Source: Gammaproteobacteria bacterium (GTDB lineage: Bacteria > Pseudomonadota > Gammaproteobacteria > Steroidobacterales > Woeseiaceae). Taken from it: a DNA stretch of 8,817 nt. Of this stretch, positions 1 to 7,710 are shown piece after piece; the stretch's first letter is position 1, and every line of letters starts with the position of its first letter. The notes beneath the pieces are model-generated. The model was not told the DNA's origin and did not search any database. It saw nothing but the letters and a program-made list of their open reading frames with translations. The DNA lies in the NCBI GenBank assembly GCA_029881015.1, contig JAOUNK010000126.1:1-8817 (forward strand). The letters are read 5' to 3'. The translations under genes were made by a program, and so were the position numbers.

Positions 1-1
1 A

Positions 2-742
2 GCCGTGGCCGAGAACGACGTCGCCCTGGTATTCCGCGTGCTCGACCCGCCCAACGACGCGGACACGTTGGTGTTGCGACAGTTCGGCGAGGCGCATGGG
101 CTGCGCATTTACCTCCAGACCGGCGGACTCGACACGGTCGCGCTGTTGTACCCCGACGCGGTAGCCGAATCGCTGTATTACACCTTGCCCGAGTTCAATA
201 TCCGCGTGGACTTCGAGCCCGTCGACTTCGTGCAGGTGAACAGCGACATTAACCGGCGCATGGTGCATTTCGCGACGGCACAGCTGGACGTCGGTCACGA
301 AGACCGTGTCCTGGACCTGTTCTGCGGTATCGGTAATTTCTCATTGCCGCTCGCGCGCCAGGCGAAAACCGTGCTGGGCGTGGAGGGCGAGGCGAGTCTG
401 ACGCAAAGGGCGGCCATGAACGCGAGTCGCAACGGTCTGGATAATGTGACGTTCCGGGTTGCCGACCTCGGCAAGATCGATGGCACGGAAGCGTGGGTGA
501 AAGAGGGCTGGGATCGGCTCTTGCTTGACCCGGCGCGCGCCGGTGCCGCGGAAGTCGTAGCGCGTATGCACCTGTTGGGGCCCGAGCGCATCGTCTACGT
601 GTCCTGCCACCCGGGGACACTGGCCCGCGACGCCGGGACGCTGGTTCATGAGCACGGCTATCGGCTTGAATCTGCGGGGATTATTGATATGTTCCCCCAT
701 ACAGCACATGTAGAATCTATCGCGGTATTCACTCAATCGTGA
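2..742 (+). CDS. rlmD: 23S rRNA (uracil-5-)-methyltransferase RlmD, 3' part (5' end outside window)
   Basis: C-terminal 246 residues of an RlmD/RumA-type enzyme, which in E. coli methylates U1939 of 23S rRNA using S-adenosylmethionine. The frame is open to the left edge, so the GTG at 5 is not a true start. The N-terminal TRAM domain and the Fe-S cysteines expected of the family lie outside the window. Visible here: the FVQVN substrate-side motif (about nt 227-241), SAM motif I LDLFCGIGNFSLPLA (about nt 311-355), the DPARAGA motif (about nt 528-549), VSCHPGTLARD with the predicted nucleophilic Cys at nt 605-607, and the C-terminal FPHTAHVES with the predicted general-base Glu at nt 713-715. 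DPARAGA plus the HTAHVES ending fits RlmD better than TrmA. E. coli RlmD is about 430 residues, so a little over half is present. The gene leads a tight same-strand run and nagZ follows after 23 bases. No frameshift is seen. Confidence 0.93.
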   Translation, partial: AVAENDVALVFRVLDPPNDADTLVLRQFGEAHGLRIYLQTGGLDTVALLYPDAVAESLYYTLPEFNIRVDFEPVDFVQVNSDINRRMVHFATAQLDVGHEDRVLDLFCGIGNFSLPLARQAKTVLGVEGEASLTQRAAMNASRNGLDNVTFRVADLGKIDGTEAWVKEGWDRLLLDPARAGAAEVVARMHLLGPERIVYVSCHPGTLARDAGTLVHEHGYRLESAGIIDMFPHTAHVESIAVFTQS

Positions 743-753
743 CCGCAAGAAGC

Positions 754-757
754 GAGG
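754..757 (+). promoter_or_regulatory. Ribosome binding site of nagZ
   Basis: GAGG eight bases before ATG 766. It decides the start in favour of 766 over the GTG at 739, which has no purine-rich sequence in front of it. Confidence 0.6.
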
Positions 758-765
758 CACAGCGG

Positions 766-1812
766 ATGTCGCTCGGACCCGTGATGCTCGACATAGAAGG
801 GCTCTCCCTAAGCCCGGCTGACCGCGACCTGTTGCGGGAGCCTGCGGTGGGCGGCGTCATCCTGTTCGCGCGCAACTACGAATCGCCCAGGCAAATCACG
901 GACCTCGTTGCCGATATTCGCGCGTTGCGTAGCCCGCCGTTGCTGGTGGCAGTGGACCATGAGGGTGGACGCGTGCAGCGCTTTCGAGATGGCTTTACGC
1001 CCATTCCCCCGATGCGGCGAATCGGTCGGGAATATGACCGGGACCCCGAGGCCGGTCTGCAGGCGGCGCGCGACGCAGGCTGGATGATCGCGTCCGAGCT
1101 GCGCGCGGCCGGTGTCGACCTGTGCTTTGCACCCTGCGTGGATCTTGACTGGGGTATTAGCGAAATTATTGGCGATCGATCGTTTCATCGGAAGGCCGAG
1201 GTTGTTGCGGATCTCGCGAACGCGTTCTCGAGGGGCTTGCGCAGCGGCGGTATGGCGGCGGTCGCCAAGCACTTCCCGGGCCACGGGGCGGTCATCGCGG
1301 ACTCGCATCTGAGATTGCCCGTCGATCGAAGGGACTACGGCCTGGTGCTCGACGATATGCGGCCCTACGAACGCCTGATCAATACCAGCGCCATTGCCGG
1401 TGTCATGCTCGCGCACATCGTATACGAACAAATCGACGCAAACCCGGCCGGTTTCTCGGAGTACTGGATTCAGCGGGAGCTGCGTTCGCGCCTGGGATTC
1501 GGTGGCGCGGTGTTTTGCGACGACCTGAGCATGAAAGCGACGTATGACTATGGCTCGATGGCGGAACGCGCCCGGCTGGCGCTATCTGCCGGTTGCGACA
1601 TGATTCTCGTGTGCAACGACCGCGATGCTGCGCATGAAGCCGTCGATGCACTCAACGAGTACTCGAATCCCTTGTCCCTGGTCAGGCTTGCGCGGCTGCA
1701 TGGCACCGGGCAGCTATTGCGCGAAACGGTCCTGGCGAGCGAAGAGTGGCAGGCCGTGAACGAGCGCTTCTCTCACTGGCACGATCGTCCTGAGTTTCAT
1801 CTCGATGCCTGA
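766..1812 (+). CDS. nagZ: Beta-N-acetylhexosaminidase NagZ (glycoside hydrolase family 3)
   Basis: Cytoplasmic enzyme of peptidoglycan recycling. It removes N-acetylglucosamine from GlcNAc-1,6-anhydroMurNAc (peptides), and its products can feed AmpR-type beta-lactamase induction where that system exists. The 348-residue length matches the single-domain proteobacterial NagZ. Seen: N-terminal GPVMLDIEG, VAVDHEGGRVQRFRDGF (substrate-binding region, about residues 62-78), KHFPGHGAVIADSH at 168-181 with the family's Asp-His acid/base pair as D179/H181, and FCDDLSM with the nucleophile expected in the D252-D253 pair, then AGCDMILVCN. Start choice: an in-frame GTG at 739 overlaps the rlmD stop, but it has no ribosome binding site and adds nine residues absent from the E. 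coli protein. ATG 766 has GAGG eight bases upstream and begins where the family homology begins. No signal peptide, as expected for a cytosolic enzyme. Confidence 0.95.
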   Translation: MSLGPVMLDIEGLSLSPADRDLLREPAVGGVILFARNYESPRQITDLVADIRALRSPPLLVAVDHEGGRVQRFRDGFTPIPPMRRIGREYDRDPEAGLQAARDAGWMIASELRAAGVDLCFAPCVDLDWGISEIIGDRSFHRKAEVVADLANAFSRGLRSGGMAAVAKHFPGHGAVIADSHLRLPVDRRDYGLVLDDMRPYERLINTSAIAGVMLAHIVYEQIDANPAGFSEYWIQRELRSRLGFGGAVFCDDLSMKATYDYGSMAERARLALSAGCDMILVCNDRDAAHEAVDALNEYSNPLSLVRLARLHGTGQLLRETVLASEEWQAVNERFSHWHDRPEFHLDA

Positions 1813-1836
1813 CAGGAAGCCGGGTAAGGAAAGGGA

Positions 1837-2568
1837 ATGACGACGTATGCGTTGATCATCGGTAGCGGCTGGGAGAGTCTCGTACGGGGCGATAGCGGCA
1901 CCACGGTCGAAACGGCCTACGGGTTGCCGTCGGCGCCGGTGCACCGGCTGCGCCTGGGCGAACACGACGTCCTGTCGCTCGCCCGGCATGGCGAGGGACA
2001 CACGCTGCCGCCCCACAGGATCAACTATCGTGCGAACGTCGTCGCGCTCAAGAAACTGGGCGCCGATGCGATCATCGCCCTGAACACGGTGGGTGTGGTC
2101 TCAGACCTGCGTGAATCCGGCCAGGTCGCCGTCCCCGACCAGTTGCTCGATTACACCTGGGGACGCGAGCATACGATTTACGATGGGCGGAGAGGCGAAG
2201 TTGTGCATGTCGATTTCACCGCGCCGTTCTCGGCGGATCTGCGGGCAGGCCTGCTCGATGCGGCCGGCAGGGCCGGCGTGGATTGCTACGACGGCGGTGT
2301 CTATGCGACGACCCAGGGGCCGCGTCTTGAAACCGCGGCAGAGATCGATCGCCTCGAGCGCGACGGCGCCGACTACGTGGGAATGACCGCCATGCCCGAG
2401 GCCGTGATCGCCCGGGAGGTCGGTATCGACTACGCGTGTATCGCGATGATTGTGAATCGTGCAGCGGGCCGGGGCGACGTGCCTATCCACGACGATGTCG
2501 AGGCCAGCACCACGGCTGCGAGAAATGCGACAACGTCGATACTCGAGGCATTCTTCGGCACTGTATGA
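1837..2568 (+). CDS. S-methyl-5'-thioinosine phosphorylase-type enzyme (MTAP/PNP family)
   Basis: A 243-residue nucleoside phosphorylase of the MTAP/PNP family. In Pseudomonas aeruginosa the homologue beside nagZ cleaves methylthioinosine with phosphate to hypoxanthine and methylthioribose-1-phosphate, salvaging the by-product of polyamine and quorum-signal synthesis. Seen: N-terminal glycine loop IIGSG (S10 at the place of MTAP's phosphate-binding Thr), LARHGEGH with R50-H51, PPHRINYRAN, TQGPRLETAAEI, and VGMTAMPEA with M183-T184. At the purine-binding position the sequence is VNRAAG. N207 replaces the Asp that MTAP uses for 6-aminopurines, which points to a 6-oxopurine substrate. A strong AAGGA lies six bases before the ATG, and the gene starts 24 bases after nagZ, so it is probably co-transcribed. 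The alternative is a general inosine/guanosine phosphorylase, but the neighbourhood and the NYRAN, VGMT and NxAAG motifs favour MTIP. The substrate is inferred. Confidence 0.85.
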   Translation: MTTYALIIGSGWESLVRGDSGTTVETAYGLPSAPVHRLRLGEHDVLSLARHGEGHTLPPHRINYRANVVALKKLGADAIIALNTVGVVSDLRESGQVAVPDQLLDYTWGREHTIYDGRRGEVVHVDFTAPFSADLRAGLLDAAGRAGVDCYDGGVYATTQGPRLETAAEIDRLERDGADYVGMTAMPEAVIAREVGIDYACIAMIVNRAAGRGDVPIHDDVEASTTAARNATTSILEAFFGTV

Positions 2569-2578
2569 TGCCCACACG

Positions 2579-3463
2579 ATGAAACCCGTTAAGCGCAATA
2601 TTCTCGAGCAGGTCCTGGCCAGTACGACGGAGCCGGTACTCATTGTCAGCGTGGACCAGGCGGATTGGCCCGTGACCTTTGCCAATACGGCCTTCGCCCC
2701 GATTGGTGGAGGCGATGTGACCGGTAAGCCCTTTGCCGATGTGATTGAGGAGATTGCAGGGCGGGAACTGGCGCTCGAGGTCAGCGAATCGGTACGCTCG
2801 GGCCAGGAGACGAGCTTCCCGGTCGAATCGGGCAGTCGTGAGTACCTGCTGGTTCTCAGACCTTTGCTGTCAGAGGGTGATGACAGGGCGCGCAACTATG
2901 CGGCGTACTGGCGCGGCAGTTCAGGTTCGAGTACGGCCGGCAGTGCCGAGATGCACCATGCCCTGCTCAAGGCGAAGCGCAGGAATCGGGATCTCTCGCG
3001 TGACGATCCGGTGACGGGCCTCCTCAATGGCCGTGCATTTCGCGACGTGTTTGAGCATGACTGGGCCGTCGCAGCGCGCGACAAGGGCCGCCTGTCACTG
3101 GTCGTCTTTACGCTCAAGGAATTTGACGCGTACGTCGAGGTATTCGGGCGCCACGCGTCGGATTCGTGCCTGCGACGCGTCGGTAGTGCGATCCGTCGTT
3201 GCCTGCGGCGCGCTAGCGACGTTGTCGCCCGGCCAAACGGTGCATGCTTCGTTGCGCTGTCACATGCCTCGGATGAGGATGGCGTGCGCGAATTCGCAGC
3301 CCGCATCTCGACGTCTGTGCGCGAACTCGGACTGCATCATCCGCGTTCGAGTTCTTCGAAATTCGTCACGGTGGATTTCGAAGTTGCCGTTGCCGATACA
3401 GCGGACAAGGACCGAACGGCAGCGGAGTTTCTCGATTCTCTACTCGGAACCGTAGCCGAGTAG
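2579..3463 (+). CDS. PAS plus degenerate GGDEF-domain protein, probably without cyclase activity
   Basis: A 294-residue cytosolic protein with no membrane segment. Residues about 8-100 look like a PAS fold (EPVLIVS, then FANTAF). A Gly/Ser-rich stretch (113-122) and a charged helix lead into DDPVTGLLNGRAF (142-154), the typical start of a GGDEF domain. The catalytic residues are gone: the metal-binding DxD of the first strand is T178-L179-K180, the FKxxND helix reads FDAYVE, and the signature is N220-G221-A222-C223-F224. The late TVSIGVA strand is VTVDFEVA (263-270), and the usual final AD-ALY-AK helix is missing. R211-A-S-D214 sits five residues before the signature, exactly where the c-di-GMP inhibitory RxxD motif occurs. 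I infer a pseudo-cyclase that may bind c-di-GMP or only a partner. Start: the frame is open upstream to an ATG at 2459, but that would overlap the phosphorylase gene by 110 bases. ATG 2579, ten bases after its stop, fits the first domain. There is no clear ribosome binding site, so translation is probably coupled. Confidence 0.8.
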   Translation: MKPVKRNILEQVLASTTEPVLIVSVDQADWPVTFANTAFAPIGGGDVTGKPFADVIEEIAGRELALEVSESVRSGQETSFPVESGSREYLLVLRPLLSEGDDRARNYAAYWRGSSGSSTAGSAEMHHALLKAKRRNRDLSRDDPVTGLLNGRAFRDVFEHDWAVAARDKGRLSLVVFTLKEFDAYVEVFGRHASDSCLRRVGSAIRRCLRRASDVVARPNGACFVALSHASDEDGVREFAARISTSVRELGLHHPRSSSSKFVTVDFEVAVADTADKDRTAAEFLDSLLGTVAE

Positions 3464-4192
3464 GTCGATCTCGCCGCGCTTTCCCACCTCATCCTCAACG
3501 CGCGTGACCTTTGCGAGAACCCCGAACTTGGGATGATCGTAGTAGCGGAGTTCGCCATTCCTGAGAATGCGGTCCTCCTGGATTCGGTAGTACGTGGACG
3601 CTTGTGCGTTCACTTCGTCCAGCAATTCACCGACGGTACGGACGTCGCCAAGACGCGCCTGTTCCTCCACATTGAATACCTTGCTCTTGGGCGCTTCGAG
3701 CGCCAGGTCGACAACAAGGTGGAGAAAGCGATTGAGGTACAGCGTCAGTTCACCTTCCAGGCCTGGCGGTGGTGGCGCAAACCGGGCCAGCGGAATGGCT
3801 GCAGTCTGCTCCTCGGGCCGGGTGACCTGCGTCCAGCCAAAGTGCATGACGGGATCGTAAACATCGAGCCGTCTCATGCGGTCCCGGATCCCCACAAGCT
3901 GGAAATCGGCGTTGTCGAGCATGACGAGCTCCGGATCGGGCAGAGGTTTGCGTACATCCGCCACTACAGGCGGTTGTTCCGTGAGCGATAGCGCCCCGGT
4001 TTCCGGCTCATCGCGAGGGAATATTTCGCTGCCGGTCATGTCTTCCTGGGCATACCGAAAAACGAGCACCTCCACCGTGTAACGGCGGATCTCCGGCTCG
4101 TCCGCTTCCATGTCTACGTCGCCCAGGAATTCCTGGGCCATCGCCGGCAGGAACATCGCCAGCGATAACAGGCTGATTGTCAACTTACGCAT
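3440..4192 (-). CDS. csiV: CsiV-family exported protein
   Basis: A 250-residue protein resembling the CsiV family, named from a Vibrio cholerae periplasmic peptidoglycan-binding protein that acts with the LpoA/PBP1A synthase system. The residue pattern YTVEVLVFRY near the N terminus, the acidic and proline-rich middle, LYLNRFLHLVVDL (about 150-162) and the C-terminal RNGELRYYDHPKFGVLAKVT are typical of this family found next to mfd. Residues 1-19 form a signal peptide (basic RK, hydrophobic core, AMA before QE), so the product should be periplasmic. There is no lipobox Cys. Start: GTG 4195 and ATG 4192 are adjacent; GAGGGA four bases before the ATG favours 4192. It overlaps the end of mfd by 8 bases, so it is translationally coupled and co-transcribed. 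Its last 24 bases overlap the end of the convergent GGDEF-like gene. Assignment is from pattern memory; the exact role in this organism is unknown. Confidence 0.8.
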   Translation of the reverse strand: MRKLTISLLSLAMFLPAMAQEFLGDVDMEADEPEIRRYTVEVLVFRYAQEDMTGSEIFPRDEPETGALSLTEQPPVVADVRKPLPDPELVMLDNADFQLVGIRDRMRRLDVYDPVMHFGWTQVTRPEEQTAAIPLARFAPPPPGLEGELTLYLNRFLHLVVDLALEAPKSKVFNVEEQARLGDVRTVGELLDEVNAQASTYYRIQEDRILRNGELRYYDHPKFGVLAKVTRVEDEVGKRGEIDLLGYGSE

Positions 4193-7100
4193 CACTTCCC
4201 TCTTTGACCATGAGACGGGCCAACAGGTTCTCGATTGTAGCGAATCGCGTCTCGAGATCGCCCAGGTCGTCTTTTATCCGTAGCCGGTGCGAACCCTGCA
4301 AGCGGTATCGCCGGCTCTCATTTTGCACTAATTGGATGAGTGCGACAGGGTCAATGCGGCTGTCCTGGCCGAAAACGAGGTAGCCACCGCCATCCGCGGC
4401 GTCGATTTTCTCTATGCCCGCGCGGCTTGCCAGTTTCTTGATGGCAGCGATCCTCATGAGATTTTTCGCACCGTCCGGAAGCAGGCCGAAGCGATCGATC
4501 AGCTCGACCTGCAGCTCACGGAGCTCCGCGGCGGTCTCCGCGGCCGAAATACGCTTGTAGAGTATGAGCCTCAGGTGGACGTCGGGCACGTAGTCGTCCG
4601 GCAGCAGTGCCGGAACGTGCAGATTGATCTCCACGCCCGCATGCAGCGGTGCCTCGAGATCCGGCTCGTTTCCGGCCCGCAGAGACTCGACTGCCCGGCC
4701 GAGGAGTTCCGTGTACAGCGAGAAGCCGATTTCCTGTATCTGTCCGCTCTGGGTATCGCCCAGGAGTTCGCCTGCACCGCGAATCTCGAGATCGTGCGTG
4801 GCGAGCGTGAATCCGGAGCCGAGGTCTTCCAGGGAGTCGATGGCCTCCAGTCGCTTGATGGCGTCGGCTGTCATCGCAGCCTTCGGCGGTGCGACCAGGT
4901 AGGCGTATGCGCGGTGGTGCGAACGGCCGACGCGACCGCGGAGCTGATGGAGCTGCGCGAGGCCGAAGCGGTCGGCGCGATTGATGATGATCGTGTTGGC
5001 TGTCGGCACATCGATACCGCTTTCTACAATCGTCGTACAGAGCAGGACGTTGAAGCGCCGGTGATAGAAATCGAGCATAACCTGTTCGAGTTCGCGCTCG
5101 GGCATCTGGCCATGGCCGATCCGGATATTTGCCTCGGGCACGAGTTTCCTGAGCTGTTGTTCAACGCGGCCGATATCCTCGACGCGGTTGTGGATGAAGT
5201 AAACCTGTCCGCCGCGCTTTATCTCGCGCAGGCAGGCCTCGCGAATGAGGACATCGTTCCACTCGGACACGAACGTCTTGACGGAGAGACGTTCGGCAGG
5301 CGGCGTTGTGATCAGCGACATTTCCCGCAGTCCGCCGAGGGCCATATTGAGCGTCCTTGGAATGGGCGTTGCCGTCAGGGTCAGGACGTCGATCTCACTG
5401 CGCAAAGCCTTGATGGTTTCCTTGTGCCGAACGCCAAAGCGGTGCTCCTCGTCGATGATGACGAGTCCAACATCATGAAAGTCCCGGGTGTGCTGCAGCA
5501 GCCGATGCGTGCCGATGACGACATCGACGGCGCCGGACTGCAGGCCCGCGACGATGTCCTTGACCTCCTTGGCCGACTGGAAGCGGGACAACACTTCGAC
5601 ACGGACCGGCCAATCGGCAAAGCGATCGCGGAAATTCTGGCCATGCTGCTGGGCCAGCAGCGTCGTCGGCACGAGCACGGCGACCTGCTTGCCACCGTGG
5701 ACCGCGGCAAATGTTGCGCGCAGCGCGACCTCGGTCTTGCCGAAGCCCACGTCACCGCAGACCACACGATCCATAGGCTGGTCACTCGCAAGGTCTTCGA
5801 GCACATCGTCGATGGTGTGTGCCTGGTCCTCGGTGAGTTCGAACGGAAATCCCGATTCGAATGCCCGGTAGTCGGCTTCCGGCCAGCGGAAACGATGTCC
5901 GGGGCGTGCGGCGCGCCGTGCGTAGACATCGAGCAGCTCCGCGGCAACGTCTCGAATCTTCCTGATTGCGCGACGCTTGGCCCTGGCCCACTGGTCACTG
6001 CCCAGGCGATGCAGCGGGGCATGATCCGGCGAGGCGCCCGTGTAGCGGGATATCAGGTCCAGCGCATGTACGGGAACATACAGCTTGTCGCCGTCGGCGT
6101 ACTCAAGATGCAGGAACTCCGCGGTAATTCCGCCTGCTTCAAGCGTGGCCAGCCCTAGGTAGCGGCCGACGCCGTATTCCTCGTGCACGACCGGCGACCC
6201 GGGCACGAGGTCATTGAGCTGCCGGATGATCGTCTCGGGATCGCGGTCACTCTTGCGCCGTCGCCTGCGCGCATGCGTGCGCTCGCCGAACAGCTGTTGC
6301 TCGCTGATGACCGCGGTATTCGCCGCCGGCAACAACACCCCGTTGTCGACCGGGGACACCGCGATACCGATGCGGTGTGCGTCGTCCCTGAAGCCTTTCC
6401 AGGAAGCGCTTCGAGCGAGGTCGAGTCCACGCCCCGAGAGCATTTCGAGCAGTTGTTCGCGACGGCCGGGCGAATCGGTCGTGAACAGGACGCGGCCGTC
6501 GAAATCGCGGAGGAATTGCATGAGTGACGCGGCCGCATCCTCGTAACGTGCCTCGATTTTCATGGCGGGTGGCAGTCGCGTATCGAAATTCACGCTGCCG
6601 CGCGTTTCCGCGATCGACTGCGCCGCGTAGTGGATTCTCGAGAATGCGGCCAGGCTGGCGGGGATCGCCGCCGGCGAAATGAACGTTTCCTCGACAGAGA
6701 GGATAGGACGCTCGTGATCGAGACTGCAGAGCTCGTAGCGTTCCCGCGCCTCGACCCAGAACTGTTCGAGGAGCGAATCGAGGCCGGCCGGAGCCAGTAC
6801 GATGCAGTCTGCTGGCAGAAAATCGGGCAGCGACGCCGTCGTCTCGAAAAAGAGGGGCAGGTAGTACTCGATCCCGCCATGCGCGATGCCGTCGGATATT
6901 TCGCGGTAGACGCGAGACTTGCCGGGCTGTCCCTCGAAGCGCTCCCGGTAGCGATCGCGAAAACGCCGCACCGCATCGGCGTCGAGCGGCACCTCTCGCG
7001 CGGGGAGAATGTCGACGGCCTCGATGCGGTCGCCGGACAACTGGGTATCGGTGGCGAAATAGCGCAGTGATTCTATGTCGTCGTCGAAAAAATCAATGCG

Positions 7101-7655
7101 TACCGGTTTGTCCGCGCCCATCGGGAAGATATCGATCAGGGAACCGCGAACGGCGAATTCACCGTGTTCCGATACCTGCGGTACGCGCAGGTAGCCCGAA
7201 TCCACGAGCGACTCCGTGAACGACGTGCGTGGCAGTGCCTGTCCCTCTTGCAGCGACAGGGACCGGACCGAGACGTAGTCGATCGGCGGCAGGCGCTGTT
7301 GCAGGACGGTCGCCGCGGCGACGACAATGCCGCGTTGCATGGACGGCAACCCCGAGAGAACCCGCAGGCGCTGCGAGATGATGTCCTGGTGCGGCGAGAA
7401 GCTGTCCCATGGCAGGGTCTCCCACTCGACGAAATGTTCAACCGGAACATCGTCACCGGCGAAGAACCGTATGTCGGTTTCGAGCTGGTCGGCGTGGCGG
7501 GGGTCCTCCGCCAGTACCAGGATGGGCCTGTCCACCCACTGGGCCAGTTCGGCAACCGCAAGTGCCAGGCTGGCGCCGGGCAGTCTGCCCCAGGCAAGCT
7601 CGCCACCGGGCGCGGGCAGACTGGGTTGGCTTGACAGGAGCAGGGGAGTGGTCAC
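4185..7655 (-). CDS. mfd: Transcription-repair coupling factor Mfd
   Basis: Complete 1156-residue Mfd (E. coli: 1148). This ATP-driven translocase removes RNA polymerase stalled at DNA lesions and recruits UvrA for nucleotide excision repair. Order of domains: UvrB-like N-terminal region with WETLPWDSFSPHQDIISQRL near residue 80 and the EHGEFAVRGSLIDIFPMG segment near 165-180; RNA-polymerase-interacting (CarD-like) domain from about 485 to 550 with HEEYGVGRY at 491; helicase lobes with Walker A GDVGFGKT (634-641, K640), Walker B DEEH (735-738), TATPIPRTLN (about 757-766) and the arginine-finger motif RGRVGRSHH (about 906-914); C-terminal regulatory domain with LLPDDYVPDVHLRLILYKRI. All motifs are intact and there is no frameshift. 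The start is GTG 7655, as the N-terminal length matches E. coli; the ribosome binding site is weak. csiV overlaps its 3' end. A candidate extended -10 lies 39 bases upstream. Confidence 0.98.
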   Translation of the reverse strand: MTTPLLLSSQPSLPAPGGELAWGRLPGASLALAVAELAQWVDRPILVLAEDPRHADQLETDIRFFAGDDVPVEHFVEWETLPWDSFSPHQDIISQRLRVLSGLPSMQRGIVVAAATVLQQRLPPIDYVSVRSLSLQEGQALPRTSFTESLVDSGYLRVPQVSEHGEFAVRGSLIDIFPMGADKPVRIDFFDDDIESLRYFATDTQLSGDRIEAVDILPAREVPLDADAVRRFRDRYRERFEGQPGKSRVYREISDGIAHGGIEYYLPLFFETTASLPDFLPADCIVLAPAGLDSLLEQFWVEARERYELCSLDHERPILSVEETFISPAAIPASLAAFSRIHYAAQSIAETRGSVNFDTRLPPAMKIEARYEDAAASLMQFLRDFDGRVLFTTDSPGRREQLLEMLSGRGLDLARSASWKGFRDDAHRIGIAVSPVDNGVLLPAANTAVISEQQLFGERTHARRRRRKSDRDPETIIRQLNDLVPGSPVVHEEYGVGRYLGLATLEAGGITAEFLHLEYADGDKLYVPVHALDLISRYTGASPDHAPLHRLGSDQWARAKRRAIRKIRDVAAELLDVYARRAARPGHRFRWPEADYRAFESGFPFELTEDQAHTIDDVLEDLASDQPMDRVVCGDVGFGKTEVALRATFAAVHGGKQVAVLVPTTLLAQQHGQNFRDRFADWPVRVEVLSRFQSAKEVKDIVAGLQSGAVDVVIGTHRLLQHTRDFHDVGLVIIDEEHRFGVRHKETIKALRSEIDVLTLTATPIPRTLNMALGGLREMSLITTPPAERLSVKTFVSEWNDVLIREACLREIKRGGQVYFIHNRVEDIGRVEQQLRKLVPEANIRIGHGQMPERELEQVMLDFYHRRFNVLLCTTIVESGIDVPTANTIIINRADRFGLAQLHQLRGRVGRSHHRAYAYLVAPPKAAMTADAIKRLEAIDSLEDLGSGFTLATHDLEIRGAGELLGDTQSGQIQEIGFSLYTELLGRAVESLRAGNEPDLEAPLHAGVEINLHVPALLPDDYVPDVHLRLILYKRISAAETAAELRELQVELIDRFGLLPDGAKNLMRIAAIKKLASRAGIEKIDAADGGGYLVFGQDSRIDPVALIQLVQNESRRYRLQGSHRLRIKDDLGDLETRFATIENLLARLMVKEGSDA
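4197..4202 (-). promoter_or_regulatory. Ribosome binding site of csiV inside the mfd 3' end
   Basis: Minus-strand GAGGGA within the last mfd codons, four bases before ATG 4192 but only one base before GTG 4195. The spacing selects the ATG and shows the coupling of csiV translation to mfd. Confidence 0.6.
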
Positions 7656-7693
7656 GGCTTCGCTCAGCGAGTCTTGCGAAAAAACGGGCCGCG

Positions 7694-7702
7694 ATTATTA
7701 CA
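7694..7702 (-). promoter_or_regulatory. Candidate extended -10 promoter of mfd
   Basis: The minus strand reads TGT followed by AATAAT, a TGn extended -10 with five of six matches to TATAAT. No good -35 is seen, because the position falls in the T-run of the upstream terminator. The transcript would start near 7687 with a leader of about 30 bases. Inferred from the motif only. Confidence 0.4.
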
Positions 7703-7710
7703 CTACGGGC

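Noticed and set aside
739..765. GTG start for nagZ overlapping the rlmD stop
   Set aside because: There is no ribosome binding site, and the nine extra residues precede the conserved NagZ N terminus. ATG 766 has GAGG at good spacing.
2459..2578. Upstream ATG giving the GGDEF-like protein 40 more residues
   Set aside because: The extension runs through the last 110 bases of the phosphorylase gene, is Arg/Ser-rich and low in structure, and the PAS-like part begins after ATG 2579.
2101..2895. 264-codon minus-strand frame across the phosphorylase and GGDEF-like genes
   Set aside because: It spans two well-supported plus-strand genes and shows no recognisable motif or ribosome binding site.
4332..6158. 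608-codon open frame on the plus strand, antisense to mfd
   Set aside because: It lies wholly opposite intact mfd, whose motifs are all conserved. The translation shows no recognisable domain. Long antisense frames are expected opposite GC-rich genes with strong third-position bias.
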